Shown in pieces: positions 51,462-60,240 of a stretch of DNA of 64,000 bases. A model generated the notes under the pieces. That model made no database searches and was not told the DNA's origin. It saw nothing but the letters and a program-made list of their open reading frames with translations. The stretch spans positions 310,001-374,000 of the forward strand of contig NZ_CP012673.1 in NCBI RefSeq assembly GCF_002950945.1. The letters run 5' to 3'. Source of the DNA: Sorangium cellulosum (GTDB lineage Bacteria > Myxococcota_A > Polyangia > Polyangiales > Polyangiaceae). Numbering within the stretch: the first letter of the stretch is position 1; each line of letters opens with the position of its first letter. The position numbers and the translations under genes are program-made.

Positions 51462-53420
51462 ATGCGCATCTGTTGCATCATGAAGTATCCCCCCATCCAG
51501 GGTGGAGTCAGCGCTCGTTGCTACTGGATCGCGCGGGGCCTCGCCAAGCGGGGGCACCAGGTCACGGTCGTGACGAACGCCACCGAGGTCGAGGACGATT
51601 ACCGCATCTGGACCTCGCCCGAGGACATCGCCCGCCTGGAGGCCGAGTTCGACAACGGCGGTCGGGTGCGGGTCGTCACCACGGGGCATTTCCGGCAGAG
51701 CTCCTGGTACATCCCCTACGCCAACCCGTACCTCACCAAGCTCGCCGCGCTCGGCACCGAGGAGATCCGGCGCATCGACGCCGAGGTGGTGTTCTCCTCG
51801 TACTTCGAGCCCTACGGGATGAGCGCCCACCTGGCCGCCTCCTGGACCGGCATCCCGCACGTGGTGCAGCACGCCGGCAGCGATCGCACCCGGCTCATGG
51901 ATCACCCCGAGCTCTCCCTCGCCTACCGGGAGATGCTGCGCCGCGCCTCCCTGGTGGTGACCGGCGATCTCGATCTCAGCGGCCTCGGCATCCCGCTGGA
52001 TCGCTTCGCCCGCATCCGCCACGGCCACCTCCCCGACGAGTTCAGCCCGGAGGGTCCGAAGCTCGACATCGACGCGCTGGTCCGCCGCGCCGCCGAGCCG
52101 GGCGCGCCCGGGGTCAACAACACGCGCCCCATCGACCGCGACGCGGTGACCATCGGCCTCTATGGCAAGCTCGGCGAGGTCAAGGGCTCGTACGATCTCA
52201 TCGCCGCCCTCGCCCGCCTGCGCAAGCAGGGCAAGCGCTTCAACCTGGTCACGCTCTCCAACGGCCGGGAGAAGACCAAGTTCCTCGCCGCCATCCGCGA
52301 GGCCGGGATCGACGACTGCACCTGGGTGCTGCCGTTCATCCCGCACTGGCGCGTCCCCGAGTTCATCCGCGCCTGCACCGCGGTGTGCTTCCTGGAGCGC
52401 AAGTTCCCGGTGGAGATCCACACGCCCAGCCTCCCGCGCGAGGTCATGGCCTGCGGCACCTGCCTGATCCTCTCCGGGGAGATCGCCAACAAGCCTTATT
52501 GCTCGCCGGGGCTGCGCGACGGCGAGAACGTGCTCGTGGTCCAGGATCCGTCGAACATCGACCAGCTCGCGGCGACGCTCGACCAGGTGATCACCGATCC
52601 GGAGCGGGCCCGCGCCATCGGCATGGCCGGGATCGGCGTCTACTCCCACAAGCCGATCGACGATCTCGGCGAGACCTACGAGGAGCTGTTCGCCCGCGCG
52701 ATCAAGAACGGCGCCTCGCCGGCGAAGATGGACCTCGGCGTCGCCAAGCACACCTGGGAGGAGGAGATCCTCTCGATGCTGCGCCGCTTCATGCCGGTGT
52801 CGTTCCGCGGCCTCGAGGCGAGAATCCGCGCCTCGCTGCGCGGCTTCCTGGAGAGCTTCGACCTCTCCGGCGCCAGCATGGAGTCGGCGGCGCTGGCCTT
52901 CGCCGACGAGCTCCTCGCCCGCGACGAGTGGCCGAGCGAGCTCGCCCCCGCCGCGGTGACGCGCGAGGTCTTCCGCTTCGAGCGCGAGCAGCTCTGGCTG
53001 GTGGTCGACGTGGAGACCAAGCGCGGCGAGGCGCCCTTCCCCGAGCACCGCCGCCCCCACGCCGAGGCGGGCGTGACCAAGGACGGCCGCCGCGTCCTCG
53101 GAGCCCTCAAGCCGGTCCGCAGCGCCTGGGTGCACGTCGAGCAGTTCGCCGTCGACGTCGAGGCGGCGATCGCCACCCTGGTCACCGGCCAGAAGATCAC
53201 GTCGATGCCCACCCTGGCCGAGCCCGCGCTCTACGTCTTCCAGAAGCGCGGCAGCCTCAAGGGCCGTGTCTTCCGCATCAACCGCGAGGCCCGGGATTTC
53301 CTCGCCGGCTGCGACGAGAAGAGGACGGTGGCCGAGCTCGTGGGCGCGGGCATAAGCCGCGATCACCTCTACGACTTCGTCCGCCAGCTCGCCAAGGAGC
53401 AGGTGATCGCCCTCCGCTAG
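51462..53420 (+). CDS. GT4 glycosyltransferase fused to a partner-like C-terminal region
   Basis: 652 residues. The GT-B glycosyltransferase (about 1-420) has YPPIQGGVSARCYWIARGLA, the acceptor-domain start of GT4 enzymes, IGLYGKLGEVKGSYDLIAAL at the second Rossmann domain, and a nucleotide-sugar region with FLERKFPVEIHTPSLPREVM. Residues about 440-652 are an extra region ending in ALYVFQKRGSLKGRVFRINR, EARDFLAGCDEKRTVAELVG. In order and pattern this parallels residues 105-240 of the MNIO partner, so the transferase may dock on the same peptide. It probably adds a sugar to the modified peptide. A GAGAGG RBS precedes ATG 51462; the gap to the partner is 11 bp. Confidence 0.8.
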   Translation: MRICCIMKYPPIQGGVSARCYWIARGLAKRGHQVTVVTNATEVEDDYRIWTSPEDIARLEAEFDNGGRVRVVTTGHFRQSSWYIPYANPYLTKLAALGTEEIRRIDAEVVFSSYFEPYGMSAHLAASWTGIPHVVQHAGSDRTRLMDHPELSLAYREMLRRASLVVTGDLDLSGLGIPLDRFARIRHGHLPDEFSPEGPKLDIDALVRRAAEPGAPGVNNTRPIDRDAVTIGLYGKLGEVKGSYDLIAALARLRKQGKRFNLVTLSNGREKTKFLAAIREAGIDDCTWVLPFIPHWRVPEFIRACTAVCFLERKFPVEIHTPSLPREVMACGTCLILSGEIANKPYCSPGLRDGENVLVVQDPSNIDQLAATLDQVITDPERARAIGMAGIGVYSHKPIDDLGETYEELFARAIKNGASPAKMDLGVAKHTWEEEILSMLRRFMPVSFRGLEARIRASLRGFLESFDLSGASMESAALAFADELLARDEWPSELAPAAVTREVFRFEREQLWLVVDVETKRGEAPFPEHRRPHAEAGVTKDGRRVLGALKPVRSAWVHVEQFAVDVEAAIATLVTGQKITSMPTLAEPALYVFQKRGSLKGRVFRINREARDFLAGCDEKRTVAELVGAGISRDHLYDFVRQLAKEQVIALR

Positions 53421-53448
53421 ATCGACGCATCGACCAAGGAGCTCGACC

Positions 53449-55182
53449 GTGTGTGGAATCGTCGCGGTGGTCGGCCAGCGGGCCGAAGACAAGGTCCTCT
53501 CGGCCATGCTGGACGCCGTGGAGGCGCGCGGCCCGGACGGTCGAGAGAGCGTATCGGGTGACTGGTTCTCCGTCGGGTTCTGCCGGCTGGCGATCTATGC
53601 CCTGGAGGCAGGTCGCCAGCCGGTACGGAGCCCCGACGGGGCCGTGACCCTCGCCTTCAACGGCGAGATCTACAATTTCGAGGCCCTGGCGGAGCGGCTC
53701 GGGATCCGGGCCGCCTCCGAGGCCGAGCTGCTGCTCCAGGGCTACCTGGCCCACGGCTCGAGCTTCGTGTCTCAGCTCGACGGCGACTTCGCCGTGGTGA
53801 TCGTCGACGAGAAGCGCCGCGTCTGCGAGCTGTGGCGCGATCGCTTCGGGGTGAAGCCGCTCTATTATACCATGCTCCCCGGCCGCCGCCTCCTGATCTC
53901 CTCCGAGATCCGCGGCCTCCTCGCCCACCCCGACTTCGTGCTGGGCTGGGACGAGCTGGCGCTGGCGGAGCGCTACGTGCTGACCTTCTGGTCCACCGAG
54001 CGGACCACGTTCAAGGGCGTGCGCCAGATCCTCCCGGGGCACCGGACCGTGATTGGCCCTTTCGATGGCTCCGGTGCAGAGGGCGGCGCGCTGCACGTGG
54101 AAGAGATCCCCTATACCCCGGAGCGGCAGATCTCGGTCGTCGGAGAGTGCGAGGTCGTCAAGGCGTGCACCGACACCCTGCAGGCTTCGATCGCCAAGCG
54201 GGTCCAGCACACGCAGGTGTCGCCGGTGGTCGTCGCGCTCTCCGGGGGCATCGATTCCAGCCTGCTCGCCGCGCTGGCGCGCCGCGCCTCGAGCGAGCTC
54301 GCCGCCATCACCATCTGCGGCGGGCCCGATGAGCTCGATGCGCGCCATTCGACCCTGCTCGCCTCGAAGCTCGGCATCGAGCACCACCTCTACACGGTGA
54401 GCACCGAGCGGCTGCTCGAGGTCATCCCCGCGGTGGTGCTGGCCCAGCCGGCCAACGGCGCCTTCCTCGCCTGGTTCCTCGCCGAGGCGATGCAGCGCCT
54501 CACTCCGAGCGCCAAGGTCCTGCTCTGCGGCGAGGGCGCCGACGAGATGTTCCATGGCTATCGCGTCCACAGCGATCCCGCCGGCTTCAAGGCGCAGACG
54601 CTGGACGCGCTCTCCGCGGTGAGTGATCTCGAGGGCGGCTCCGCGCTGCTCCGCCGGGTGCGGGGCTGGGAGCAGATGGAGCCCGCCGCCTACTACGAGG
54701 ACGTCACGGCCCTGTTCCTGAGCGCCCAGCTGGTGAACCGCCACCTGGTGCCGTTCGATCACGGCACCATGGCGCGGAGGGTGGAGTGCCGCGTCCCCTT
54801 CCTCGGCCTGGAGATGCTCGACCTTCACGACCGCACCCCGCGCCGCGCCCTCGGCCCCAACAAGCCTCTCCTCCGGCGAGCTCTCAACCAGCTCCCCGAG
54901 CTCGACGCCTCGACCCGCGACGCGCTCCTCACCCGGCAGCGGACCGCCGGCTACACGGCGACCGAGGCGGCGCGCGCCGGCCTGCGCAGGCTGCTGATGG
55001 ACCGCGGGCTGACCCGCTCGCGGCTGATGGCCTCGAAAATCATGCGCTTCTCCCGCAACCCCGAGGAGCTGTTCTGGCTGGGCGCCGCGCACGTCGTCTA
55101 TTTCGAGCGCCGCGGCAAGATCGACGGGATGGATTTCGAGACCTTGCTAGAGGAAGCCTTCAACGCCTCTCCCGAGTGGTAG
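53449..55182 (+). CDS. Asparagine synthetase (glutamine-hydrolysing)-like amidotransferase
   Basis: 577 residues, GTG start, encoding MCGIVAVVGQ with the catalytic Cys2 of class-II glutamine amidotransferases. The glutaminase domain (1-190) has FNGEIYNF and DRFGVKPLYYT. The synthetase domain (from about 240) has the ATP-pyrophosphatase loop VVALSGGIDSSLLAAL and LLCGEGADEMFHGY, so both halves look active. In RiPP clusters such enzymes amidate carboxylates or, in lasso systems, close rings. No McjB-type peptidase is present, so lasso formation is unlikely; amidation of the peptide or of a sugar is more plausible. RBS AAGGAG is 8 bp upstream. It follows the GT gene by 28 bp. Confidence 0.85.
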   Translation: MCGIVAVVGQRAEDKVLSAMLDAVEARGPDGRESVSGDWFSVGFCRLAIYALEAGRQPVRSPDGAVTLAFNGEIYNFEALAERLGIRAASEAELLLQGYLAHGSSFVSQLDGDFAVVIVDEKRRVCELWRDRFGVKPLYYTMLPGRRLLISSEIRGLLAHPDFVLGWDELALAERYVLTFWSTERTTFKGVRQILPGHRTVIGPFDGSGAEGGALHVEEIPYTPERQISVVGECEVVKACTDTLQASIAKRVQHTQVSPVVVALSGGIDSSLLAALARRASSELAAITICGGPDELDARHSTLLASKLGIEHHLYTVSTERLLEVIPAVVLAQPANGAFLAWFLAEAMQRLTPSAKVLLCGEGADEMFHGYRVHSDPAGFKAQTLDALSAVSDLEGGSALLRRVRGWEQMEPAAYYEDVTALFLSAQLVNRHLVPFDHGTMARRVECRVPFLGLEMLDLHDRTPRRALGPNKPLLRRALNQLPELDASTRDALLTRQRTAGYTATEAARAGLRRLLMDRGLTRSRLMASKIMRFSRNPEELFWLGAAHVVYFERRGKIDGMDFETLLEEAFNASPEW

Positions 55183-55188
55183 GGCCCC

Positions 55189-56229
55189 GTGAAGCTCGAC
55201 GACCTCTGCGCCACCTTCCAGTCCCTCGCATTTCCACGCCTCGGCGAGCGCGCGCACCCGGAGCGCCAGGCGGTGCTCGACGCCCGCGCCCAGGTCTTCA
55301 CCGCCGTGGCCGACGACGAGTTCCTGGCCGATTGCATCGATCGGGAGCTGCGCCTGATCGAGGAGGGTCGGCTTCGACGCGGGCTCTCGCCCTTCTTCAC
55401 CCTGCCGGAGCTGGGGATCCACTTCACCTTCGGCTACTGGTCCCCCGGGATGACGCCGGGCCCGCACGAGCACACCGCCTGGACCATCACCGCGGTCTGC
55501 CGCAACTGGCTCGAGGTCCTGACCTACAACCGCGAGGAGTCCTACCGGCGCCGCGGGCTGGTGCCCAAGAATCGCTTCGAGGCGCCCGCGGGAAAGGTCG
55601 GCTACATCTACGATCCTTGCATCCACGAGCCCAGGAACACCTCGGACGAGTGGTCCCTCTCCCTGCACATCGTCAGCCCGCGCGACGGCGAGCGCCCGGC
55701 CGATCAGCCGGAGCCGCTGCCCGTCCTCCAGTCCGCCTCCGGCGTGCCCGTCGCCGGCGACGCGCACCCGTTCACGAGCGTCCTGATCGCACGGCAGCGC
55801 GAGCGTTATCTGCGCCTGCTCACCCGCATCCTGCTGAAGATGCATGTGGCCGCGGCCCCTGCCCTCCTCGCCCGGTGCTTCGGGCTCGCCTCCTCGGCGA
55901 CGCGAAGGCTGATCCAGCGGTCCGCGAGGGTGCCTGTCGAAGGAGTGCAGCCTGACTCGACGTGGCGCCTCGCGCGCACGCACCGGGACCTGGTCCTCAC
56001 CCACCGTCACCGGGACAACCACGTCGCCCTCGACGTAGAGACGCCGAACGGCCCGCGGCAGGCGTTCGTCTCCGGCGCCTCGGCGCGCGAGGCCGTCGGG
56101 CTCATCACCCGTGAAGTGATCATCGACGTGGACGTGCTGCCCGGGAGCTTGACCGCCGAGGAGCGCGCCGCGATCGGCGAGGCGCTGGAGCAGACCGGCC
56201 TCTTCACCCGGGTTCGCGGCGAGGGGTGA
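55189..56229 (+). CDS. Cysteine-dioxygenase-like cupin protein with C-terminal extension
   Basis: 346 residues, GTG start 6 bp after the amidotransferase. The cupin core (about 75-170) shows MTPGPHEHTAWTITAVCRNW (H93, H95) and SDEWSLSLHIVSPRDG (H160), the three-His iron site of the cysteine dioxygenase family; the GPHEH and SLHI.SP segments are close to bacterial CDO. The C-terminal 130 residues (HRDLVLTHRHRDNHVALDVE, SAREAVGLI) are not in ordinary CDO, which is about 200 residues, and look like an added binding domain. It may oxidise a Cys thiol of the peptide to sulfinate or catalyse a related thiol oxidation. It may instead act on free Cys. Confidence 0.7.
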   Translation: MKLDDLCATFQSLAFPRLGERAHPERQAVLDARAQVFTAVADDEFLADCIDRELRLIEEGRLRRGLSPFFTLPELGIHFTFGYWSPGMTPGPHEHTAWTITAVCRNWLEVLTYNREESYRRRGLVPKNRFEAPAGKVGYIYDPCIHEPRNTSDEWSLSLHIVSPRDGERPADQPEPLPVLQSASGVPVAGDAHPFTSVLIARQRERYLRLLTRILLKMHVAAAPALLARCFGLASSATRRLIQRSARVPVEGVQPDSTWRLARTHRDLVLTHRHRDNHVALDVETPNGPRQAFVSGASAREAVGLITREVIIDVDVLPGSLTAEERAAIGEALEQTGLFTRVRGEG

Positions 56230-56233
56230 TCCC

Positions 56234-58009
56234 ATGTTCTCACGCCTCCGAGAGAGCTTCGCGCACACGCCGCGCACGCTGAGGCTGGTGTGGCGCTCCT
56301 CGCCGCGCGGGAGCGTCGCCCTCGGCCTGCTCACCGTCGCCGCCGCGCTGCTCCCGCTCGCCGTCGCCTACGCGGGCAAGCGGATCATGGACGCGGTGGT
56401 CGAGGGCTCGGCCGCGGCGACGCTGCGCTGGGTGCTCTTCGAGCTCGCCGCCATCGGCGCGCAGGCGCTGGCGCAGCGCGGGCTGGGTCTCGTGCGCTCG
56501 CTGCTCGGGGCGAGGCTCGGGCTCGACATCAACGGGATGATCCTCGAGAAGGCGCTCTCGCTGGAGCTGCGCCATTTCGAGGATCCGGAGTTCTACGATC
56601 AGCTGAGCCGCGCCCGCGGCGAGGCCGCGACCCGCCCGCTCTCGGTGGTGAGCGAGACCTTTCAGCTCCTTCAGAACGCCATCACCCTGGCCGGCTACGT
56701 GGTGCTGCTCTTCCACTGGAGCAGCCTGGCCGTGCTGCTCCTCTTGCTCGCGGCCGTCCCCGCCACCGTCGCCGAGGTGCGCTACTCCAGCGCGGCCTTC
56801 CGGATGCGCAACGTCCGCTCTCCCGAAGGCCGCCTGCTCAAGTATCTCGAGCACGTCCTCGCCAACGACGGCCACGCCAAGGAGGTGAAGGCGTTCGGGA
56901 TCGGTAGGGCCCTGCTCGAGCGCTTCCGCTCCCTCGGCGAGAGCTTCTACGAGGAGGACAAGAAGCTCTCCGTGCGCCGCGCCGGCTGGGGTTATGCCCT
57001 CTCGCTGCTCGGCACCAGCGCCTTCTATGGCTGTTATGCGGTGATGGCCCTCGCCGCCGCCGCCAGGCGGCTCTCGCTCGGCGAGCTGGTGCTCTACGTG
57101 GTGGCCTTCCGGCAAGGGCAGCAGGCGTTTCAGGCGATCCTCACCGCCCTCGGCGGCATGTACGAGGACAACCTCTACATGTCGAACCTCTTCAAGTACC
57201 TGGACATCCCCGTCGAGGCCCCGGCGCTGCTCTCGGCCATGCCCGGGTCGGACAAGGAAGGGATCGTCTTCGAGGACGTGGGCTTCCGCTATCCGGGCGC
57301 CGAGAAATGGGCGCTCCGGCACGTCAACCTCCACATCAAGAGCAACGAGAGCCTGGCGCTGGTCGGCCACAACGGCGCTGGCAAGACCACGTTCATCAAG
57401 CTGCTGAGCCGGCTCTACGAGCCCACCGAGGGGCGAATCCTGCTCGACGGTCGCGATCTCCGCTCCTGGGAGCCGGAGGCCTTGCGCCGCCGGATCGGCG
57501 TCGTGTTCCAGGACTTCAACCAATATCAGCTCAAGATGCGGGACAACGTCGGCCTCGGCAGCGTCGAGCACCTGAGGGACGAGGCCCGGATGCTGCGCGC
57601 GGTGGAGCGCGGCGGCGCGGGCGAGCTGCTCGCGGGCCTACCCAGGGGGCTGGAGACGCAGCTCGGGCGCGCGTTCAGGGACGGCACCCAGCTCTCCGGC
57701 GGTCAGTGGCAGAAGATCGCGCTGGCGCGGGCGTTCATGCGCGAGGAGGCGGACATCCTGGTGCTCGACGAGCCCACGGCGGCGCTCGACGCCGAGGCCG
57801 AGCATGTGGTGTTCGAGCGCTTCCGGGCGCTTTCGCGGGATCGGACCTCCATCCTGATCTCGCATCGCTTCCCCACGGTGCGGATGGCCGATCGGATCGT
57901 GGTGATCGAGGGCGGCAGCCTGCTGGAGGAGGGCACACACGACATGCTGGTCGCGCGCGGCGGGCGTTACGCCGAGCTGTTCGCGCTCCAGGCGAAGGGT
58001 TATCTCTAG
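56234..58009 (+). CDS. ABC transporter, fused permease/ATPase exporter
   Basis: 591 residues, a type-I exporter half-transporter that probably works as a homodimer in the inner membrane. Six transmembrane helices occupy about 25-320. The nucleotide-binding domain (340-580) has Walker A VGHNGAGKTTF, Q-loop VVFQDFNQYQ, signature QLSGGQWQKIALARAF, Walker B ILVLDEPTAALD and H-switch SHRFPTVR. There is no N-terminal C39 peptidase domain, so leader removal must be done by another protease. It lies 4 bp after the cupin with GAGGGGTG as RBS. The most likely cargo is the mature peptide. Confidence 0.9.
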   Translation: MFSRLRESFAHTPRTLRLVWRSSPRGSVALGLLTVAAALLPLAVAYAGKRIMDAVVEGSAAATLRWVLFELAAIGAQALAQRGLGLVRSLLGARLGLDINGMILEKALSLELRHFEDPEFYDQLSRARGEAATRPLSVVSETFQLLQNAITLAGYVVLLFHWSSLAVLLLLLAAVPATVAEVRYSSAAFRMRNVRSPEGRLLKYLEHVLANDGHAKEVKAFGIGRALLERFRSLGESFYEEDKKLSVRRAGWGYALSLLGTSAFYGCYAVMALAAAARRLSLGELVLYVVAFRQGQQAFQAILTALGGMYEDNLYMSNLFKYLDIPVEAPALLSAMPGSDKEGIVFEDVGFRYPGAEKWALRHVNLHIKSNESLALVGHNGAGKTTFIKLLSRLYEPTEGRILLDGRDLRSWEPEALRRRIGVVFQDFNQYQLKMRDNVGLGSVEHLRDEARMLRAVERGGAGELLAGLPRGLETQLGRAFRDGTQLSGGQWQKIALARAFMREEADILVLDEPTAALDAEAEHVVFERFRALSRDRTSILISHRFPTVRMADRIVVIEGGSLLEEGTHDMLVARGGRYAELFALQAKGYL

Positions 58010-58122
58010 ATCATTTCCCGCCGCGGCGCGCGCCGCGCCCGCTCCAGCCGCAGCCCAGCAAAATTTCAACGATGCGTCATCTGTCCCCGCGCGGTGCGTC
58101 ATCGCGTACAATCGATCTCGCG

Positions 58123-59103
58123 ATGAAATTCCCTAGCTTGTTCCGGTGGCTCGGGTTGCTATTGGGCGCCGCAGCCGCTTGCGGCGCGTGCTCGGATCAG
58201 CAAGTGGCGTCCAGGACCGGCGGGGCGGGCGGCAGCCAGCCCGACGGGTCCGATGGAGCGAGCAGCACGGGTGGGGCGGCCGCCCAACCCGACGCGGGCG
58301 GCGCGGGCGGCCAGGCCGAGACCACCTGGCCGACCGGTTGCGCAGAGCGGCCGGCGTCCATCAGGACCCAGGGCACCATCGTCGAGCTCGCGTTCGAGCT
58401 CATCCTCGACGGCAAGCCGTTCCTGTTCGGCGAGCCGAACGTCGCGCCGGACGGCAGCACGGTCACGCCGCTCAACGTTCGCTTCTACGTCTCGCACGCG
58501 GCGCTGATCGGGGCGGACGGCGATCTCGTGTCCGTCGATATCGTCGGCCCGGACGGTTCCCCCACCCCTTACGGGGTCCACTTCTACAACGCCGAGGACC
58601 CCGGCTCGGCCACGCTCCGGCTGCGCGCTCCGGCTGGCAGCTATGAAGGCGTCAGCTTCGTCTGGGGCTTGCACCAGGCCTGCAACGTCTCCCGGCCGGA
58701 AACGAGCGTCGCGCCTCTGTCGGAAGCCTCCCAGATGACGTGGCCGCACACCGGCTACCTCTTCCTGCGCTACGAGGGCACGGTGGCTCCGCCGGCCGAG
58801 GGGGGTTCCGTCGATCCGGATGGAGAGACGGCCACGGTTCCGCCGGCGGTCCACATGGGAGGCAACCTCGTCATGGATCTCGCCCCCAGCGTCGAGGTGC
58901 GAGGCGTCCTGTCCGTGCCCGCGAGCGGCTCGACGGGCAAGGTCGTCCGGGTCGTCATGGACGAGGTCTTCGGGGGCGCCACGGCGGACGTCGACCTGAC
59001 CGGGTTCGTCCCGCCGCCCGGGCCCGTGGGAGACGAGCTCCTCGCGGGGGAGCGCCTGCGGCGCGGCCTCCCCGACCTGACCGTGTTCGCGTTCGGTCCG
59101 TGA
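58123..59103 (+). CDS. mbnP-like: MbnP-like copper-associated lipoprotein
   Basis: 326 residues with a signal peptide (RWLGLLLGAAAACGACSD) and an Ala/Gly/Asp linker to about 70. The mature domain matches MbnP ('metallo-mystery pair') proteins: IVELAFELILDGKPFLFGEP, LNVRFYVSHAALIGADGD, GVSFVWGLHQACN and QMTWPHTGYLFLRYEG. In characterised MbnP, a Trp is converted to kynurenine by its partner MbnH and the protein binds copper; W207 in MTWPHTGY (or W181) is a candidate for that change. It overlaps the MbnH-like gene by 4 bp (GTGA). An upstream ATG (58072) is possible but precedes the signal. The gap to the ABC gene is 113 bp. Confidence 0.8.
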   Translation: MKFPSLFRWLGLLLGAAAACGACSDQQVASRTGGAGGSQPDGSDGASSTGGAAAQPDAGGAGGQAETTWPTGCAERPASIRTQGTIVELAFELILDGKPFLFGEPNVAPDGSTVTPLNVRFYVSHAALIGADGDLVSVDIVGPDGSPTPYGVHFYNAEDPGSATLRLRAPAGSYEGVSFVWGLHQACNVSRPETSVAPLSEASQMTWPHTGYLFLRYEGTVAPPAEGGSVDPDGETATVPPAVHMGGNLVMDLAPSVEVRGVLSVPASGSTGKVVRVVMDEVFGGATADVDLTGFVPPPGPVGDELLAGERLRRGLPDLTVFAFGP

Positions 59104-60146
59104 CGCCGAGCTTCAACCGTGGAGGGGCCATCGGCCTGGCGGCGCTGCTCCTTGCGGGCGGATGCGGCGACGACGGGCCGGCGGCCCCTGGACGTTTGCC
59201 GCCGCTCGTCACGGACGCCATCCCCGCCGGGTTTCCAGCGCGCACCGCGGCGGCCAGAGCGCCGGCCGAGAGCGCGCTCACCGAGGCGAGGGCCCAGCTC
59301 GGCAAGAGGCTCTTCTTCGACAAGCGCCTCTCTCGCACCGGCGAGGTAGCGTGCGCGAACTGCCACCGCCAGGAGCACGCCTTCGCCGACCCGGCCCCCG
59401 TCTCCCGGGGAGTCGACGGCCGCCTGGGACAGCGGAACGCGCCCGCGCTGGTGAACCTGGCCTGGGGCGAGAGCTTCTTCTGGGATGGCCGCGCGGCCAC
59501 CCTGGAAGAGCTGGTGGGGAAGCCCATCGAGCACCCCGACGAGATGGATCTACCGCTCGCCGAGGCCGTCGCTCGTGTTGCCGGCGACGGCGTCTACCTG
59601 AAGGCGTTCGCGGATGCCTATGGCGAGCCTCCCGGCGAGGAGTCCTTGCGCCAGGCCATTGCCAGCTTCATCCGCTCGATCGTCAGCGCCGACAGCCCTT
59701 ACGACCGGCACAAGCGCGGGGACGACACGAGCTTCGGAGACGCCGAGCGCCGCGGCGAGGCGCTGTTCCTGACCGAGCGGGCTGGCTGCTTCCATTGCCA
59801 CCCGTCCGGAATGCTCACCAACGAAGGCTTCTTCAACAACGGCACCTACCTCGACGGCGGCGACGTCGGGCGGCAAAGGATCACCGGACGAACGGGAGAC
59901 CTTGGCAAATTCAAGGTGCCCGGTTTGCGGAGCATTGCGGCGAGCGCCCCCTATATGCACGACGGATCGCTGGCGACGCTGGAGGAGGTGGTCGACCATT
60001 ACGATCGCGGCGGGCTGGGTCATTTCTCCACCGATCCGCAGATCGAAAAGCTGGGGCTCTCTCCGGACGAGAAGGCCGATCTGGTGGCGTTCCTGCGGTC
60101 GCTGACCGATCCCGCCTTCCTCGGCGATCCGCGGTACCGCCCCTGA
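59100..60146 (+). CDS. mbnH-like: MbnH-like di-haem cytochrome c peroxidase family protein
   Basis: 348 residues, GTG start, signal peptide with a Cys-ending stretch (GLAALLLAGGCGDD). Two c-type haem motifs: CANCH (85-89) in EVACANCHRQEHAFADP and CFHCH (230-234) in RAGCFHCHPSGMLTNEGF. Between them are RNAPALVNLAWGESFFWDGR and the CcpA/MauG-type landmarks; late PYMHDGSLATLEEVVDHYDR holds a conserved Met-His region. MbnH belongs to the bacterial di-haem peroxidase/MauG family and oxidises Trp of MbnP. Coupled translation with the MbnP-like gene supports a working pair outside the cytoplasm. Confidence 0.85.
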   Translation: MTPSFNRGGAIGLAALLLAGGCGDDGPAAPGRLPPLVTDAIPAGFPARTAAARAPAESALTEARAQLGKRLFFDKRLSRTGEVACANCHRQEHAFADPAPVSRGVDGRLGQRNAPALVNLAWGESFFWDGRAATLEELVGKPIEHPDEMDLPLAEAVARVAGDGVYLKAFADAYGEPPGEESLRQAIASFIRSIVSADSPYDRHKRGDDTSFGDAERRGEALFLTERAGCFHCHPSGMLTNEGFFNNGTYLDGGDVGRQRITGRTGDLGKFKVPGLRSIAASAPYMHDGSLATLEEVVDHYDRGGLGHFSTDPQIEKLGLSPDEKADLVAFLRSLTDPAFLGDPRYRP

Positions 60147-60240
60147 ACGCCTCGCACCAAGTAGCGCCTGCAGGAGGCCTCGCCGAGCCTTCGAGCCGAT
60201 TCCTGCGCAAGCGCGCGGCCTCGCTGGTATCAGGGCCGTC

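Noticed and set aside
51144..53507. A 787-codon reverse frame opposite the glycosyltransferase
   Set aside because: A GC-skew mirror frame: its product is Ala/Gly/Arg/Glu-rich without motifs, while the forward strand has a clear GT4 enzyme.
53449..55182. Asparagine synthetase as a lasso-peptide cyclase
   Set aside because: No McjB-type protease or RRE-B1 gene, the glutaminase Cys2 is intact, and the precursor is a Cys-rich MNIO type rather than a lasso precursor.
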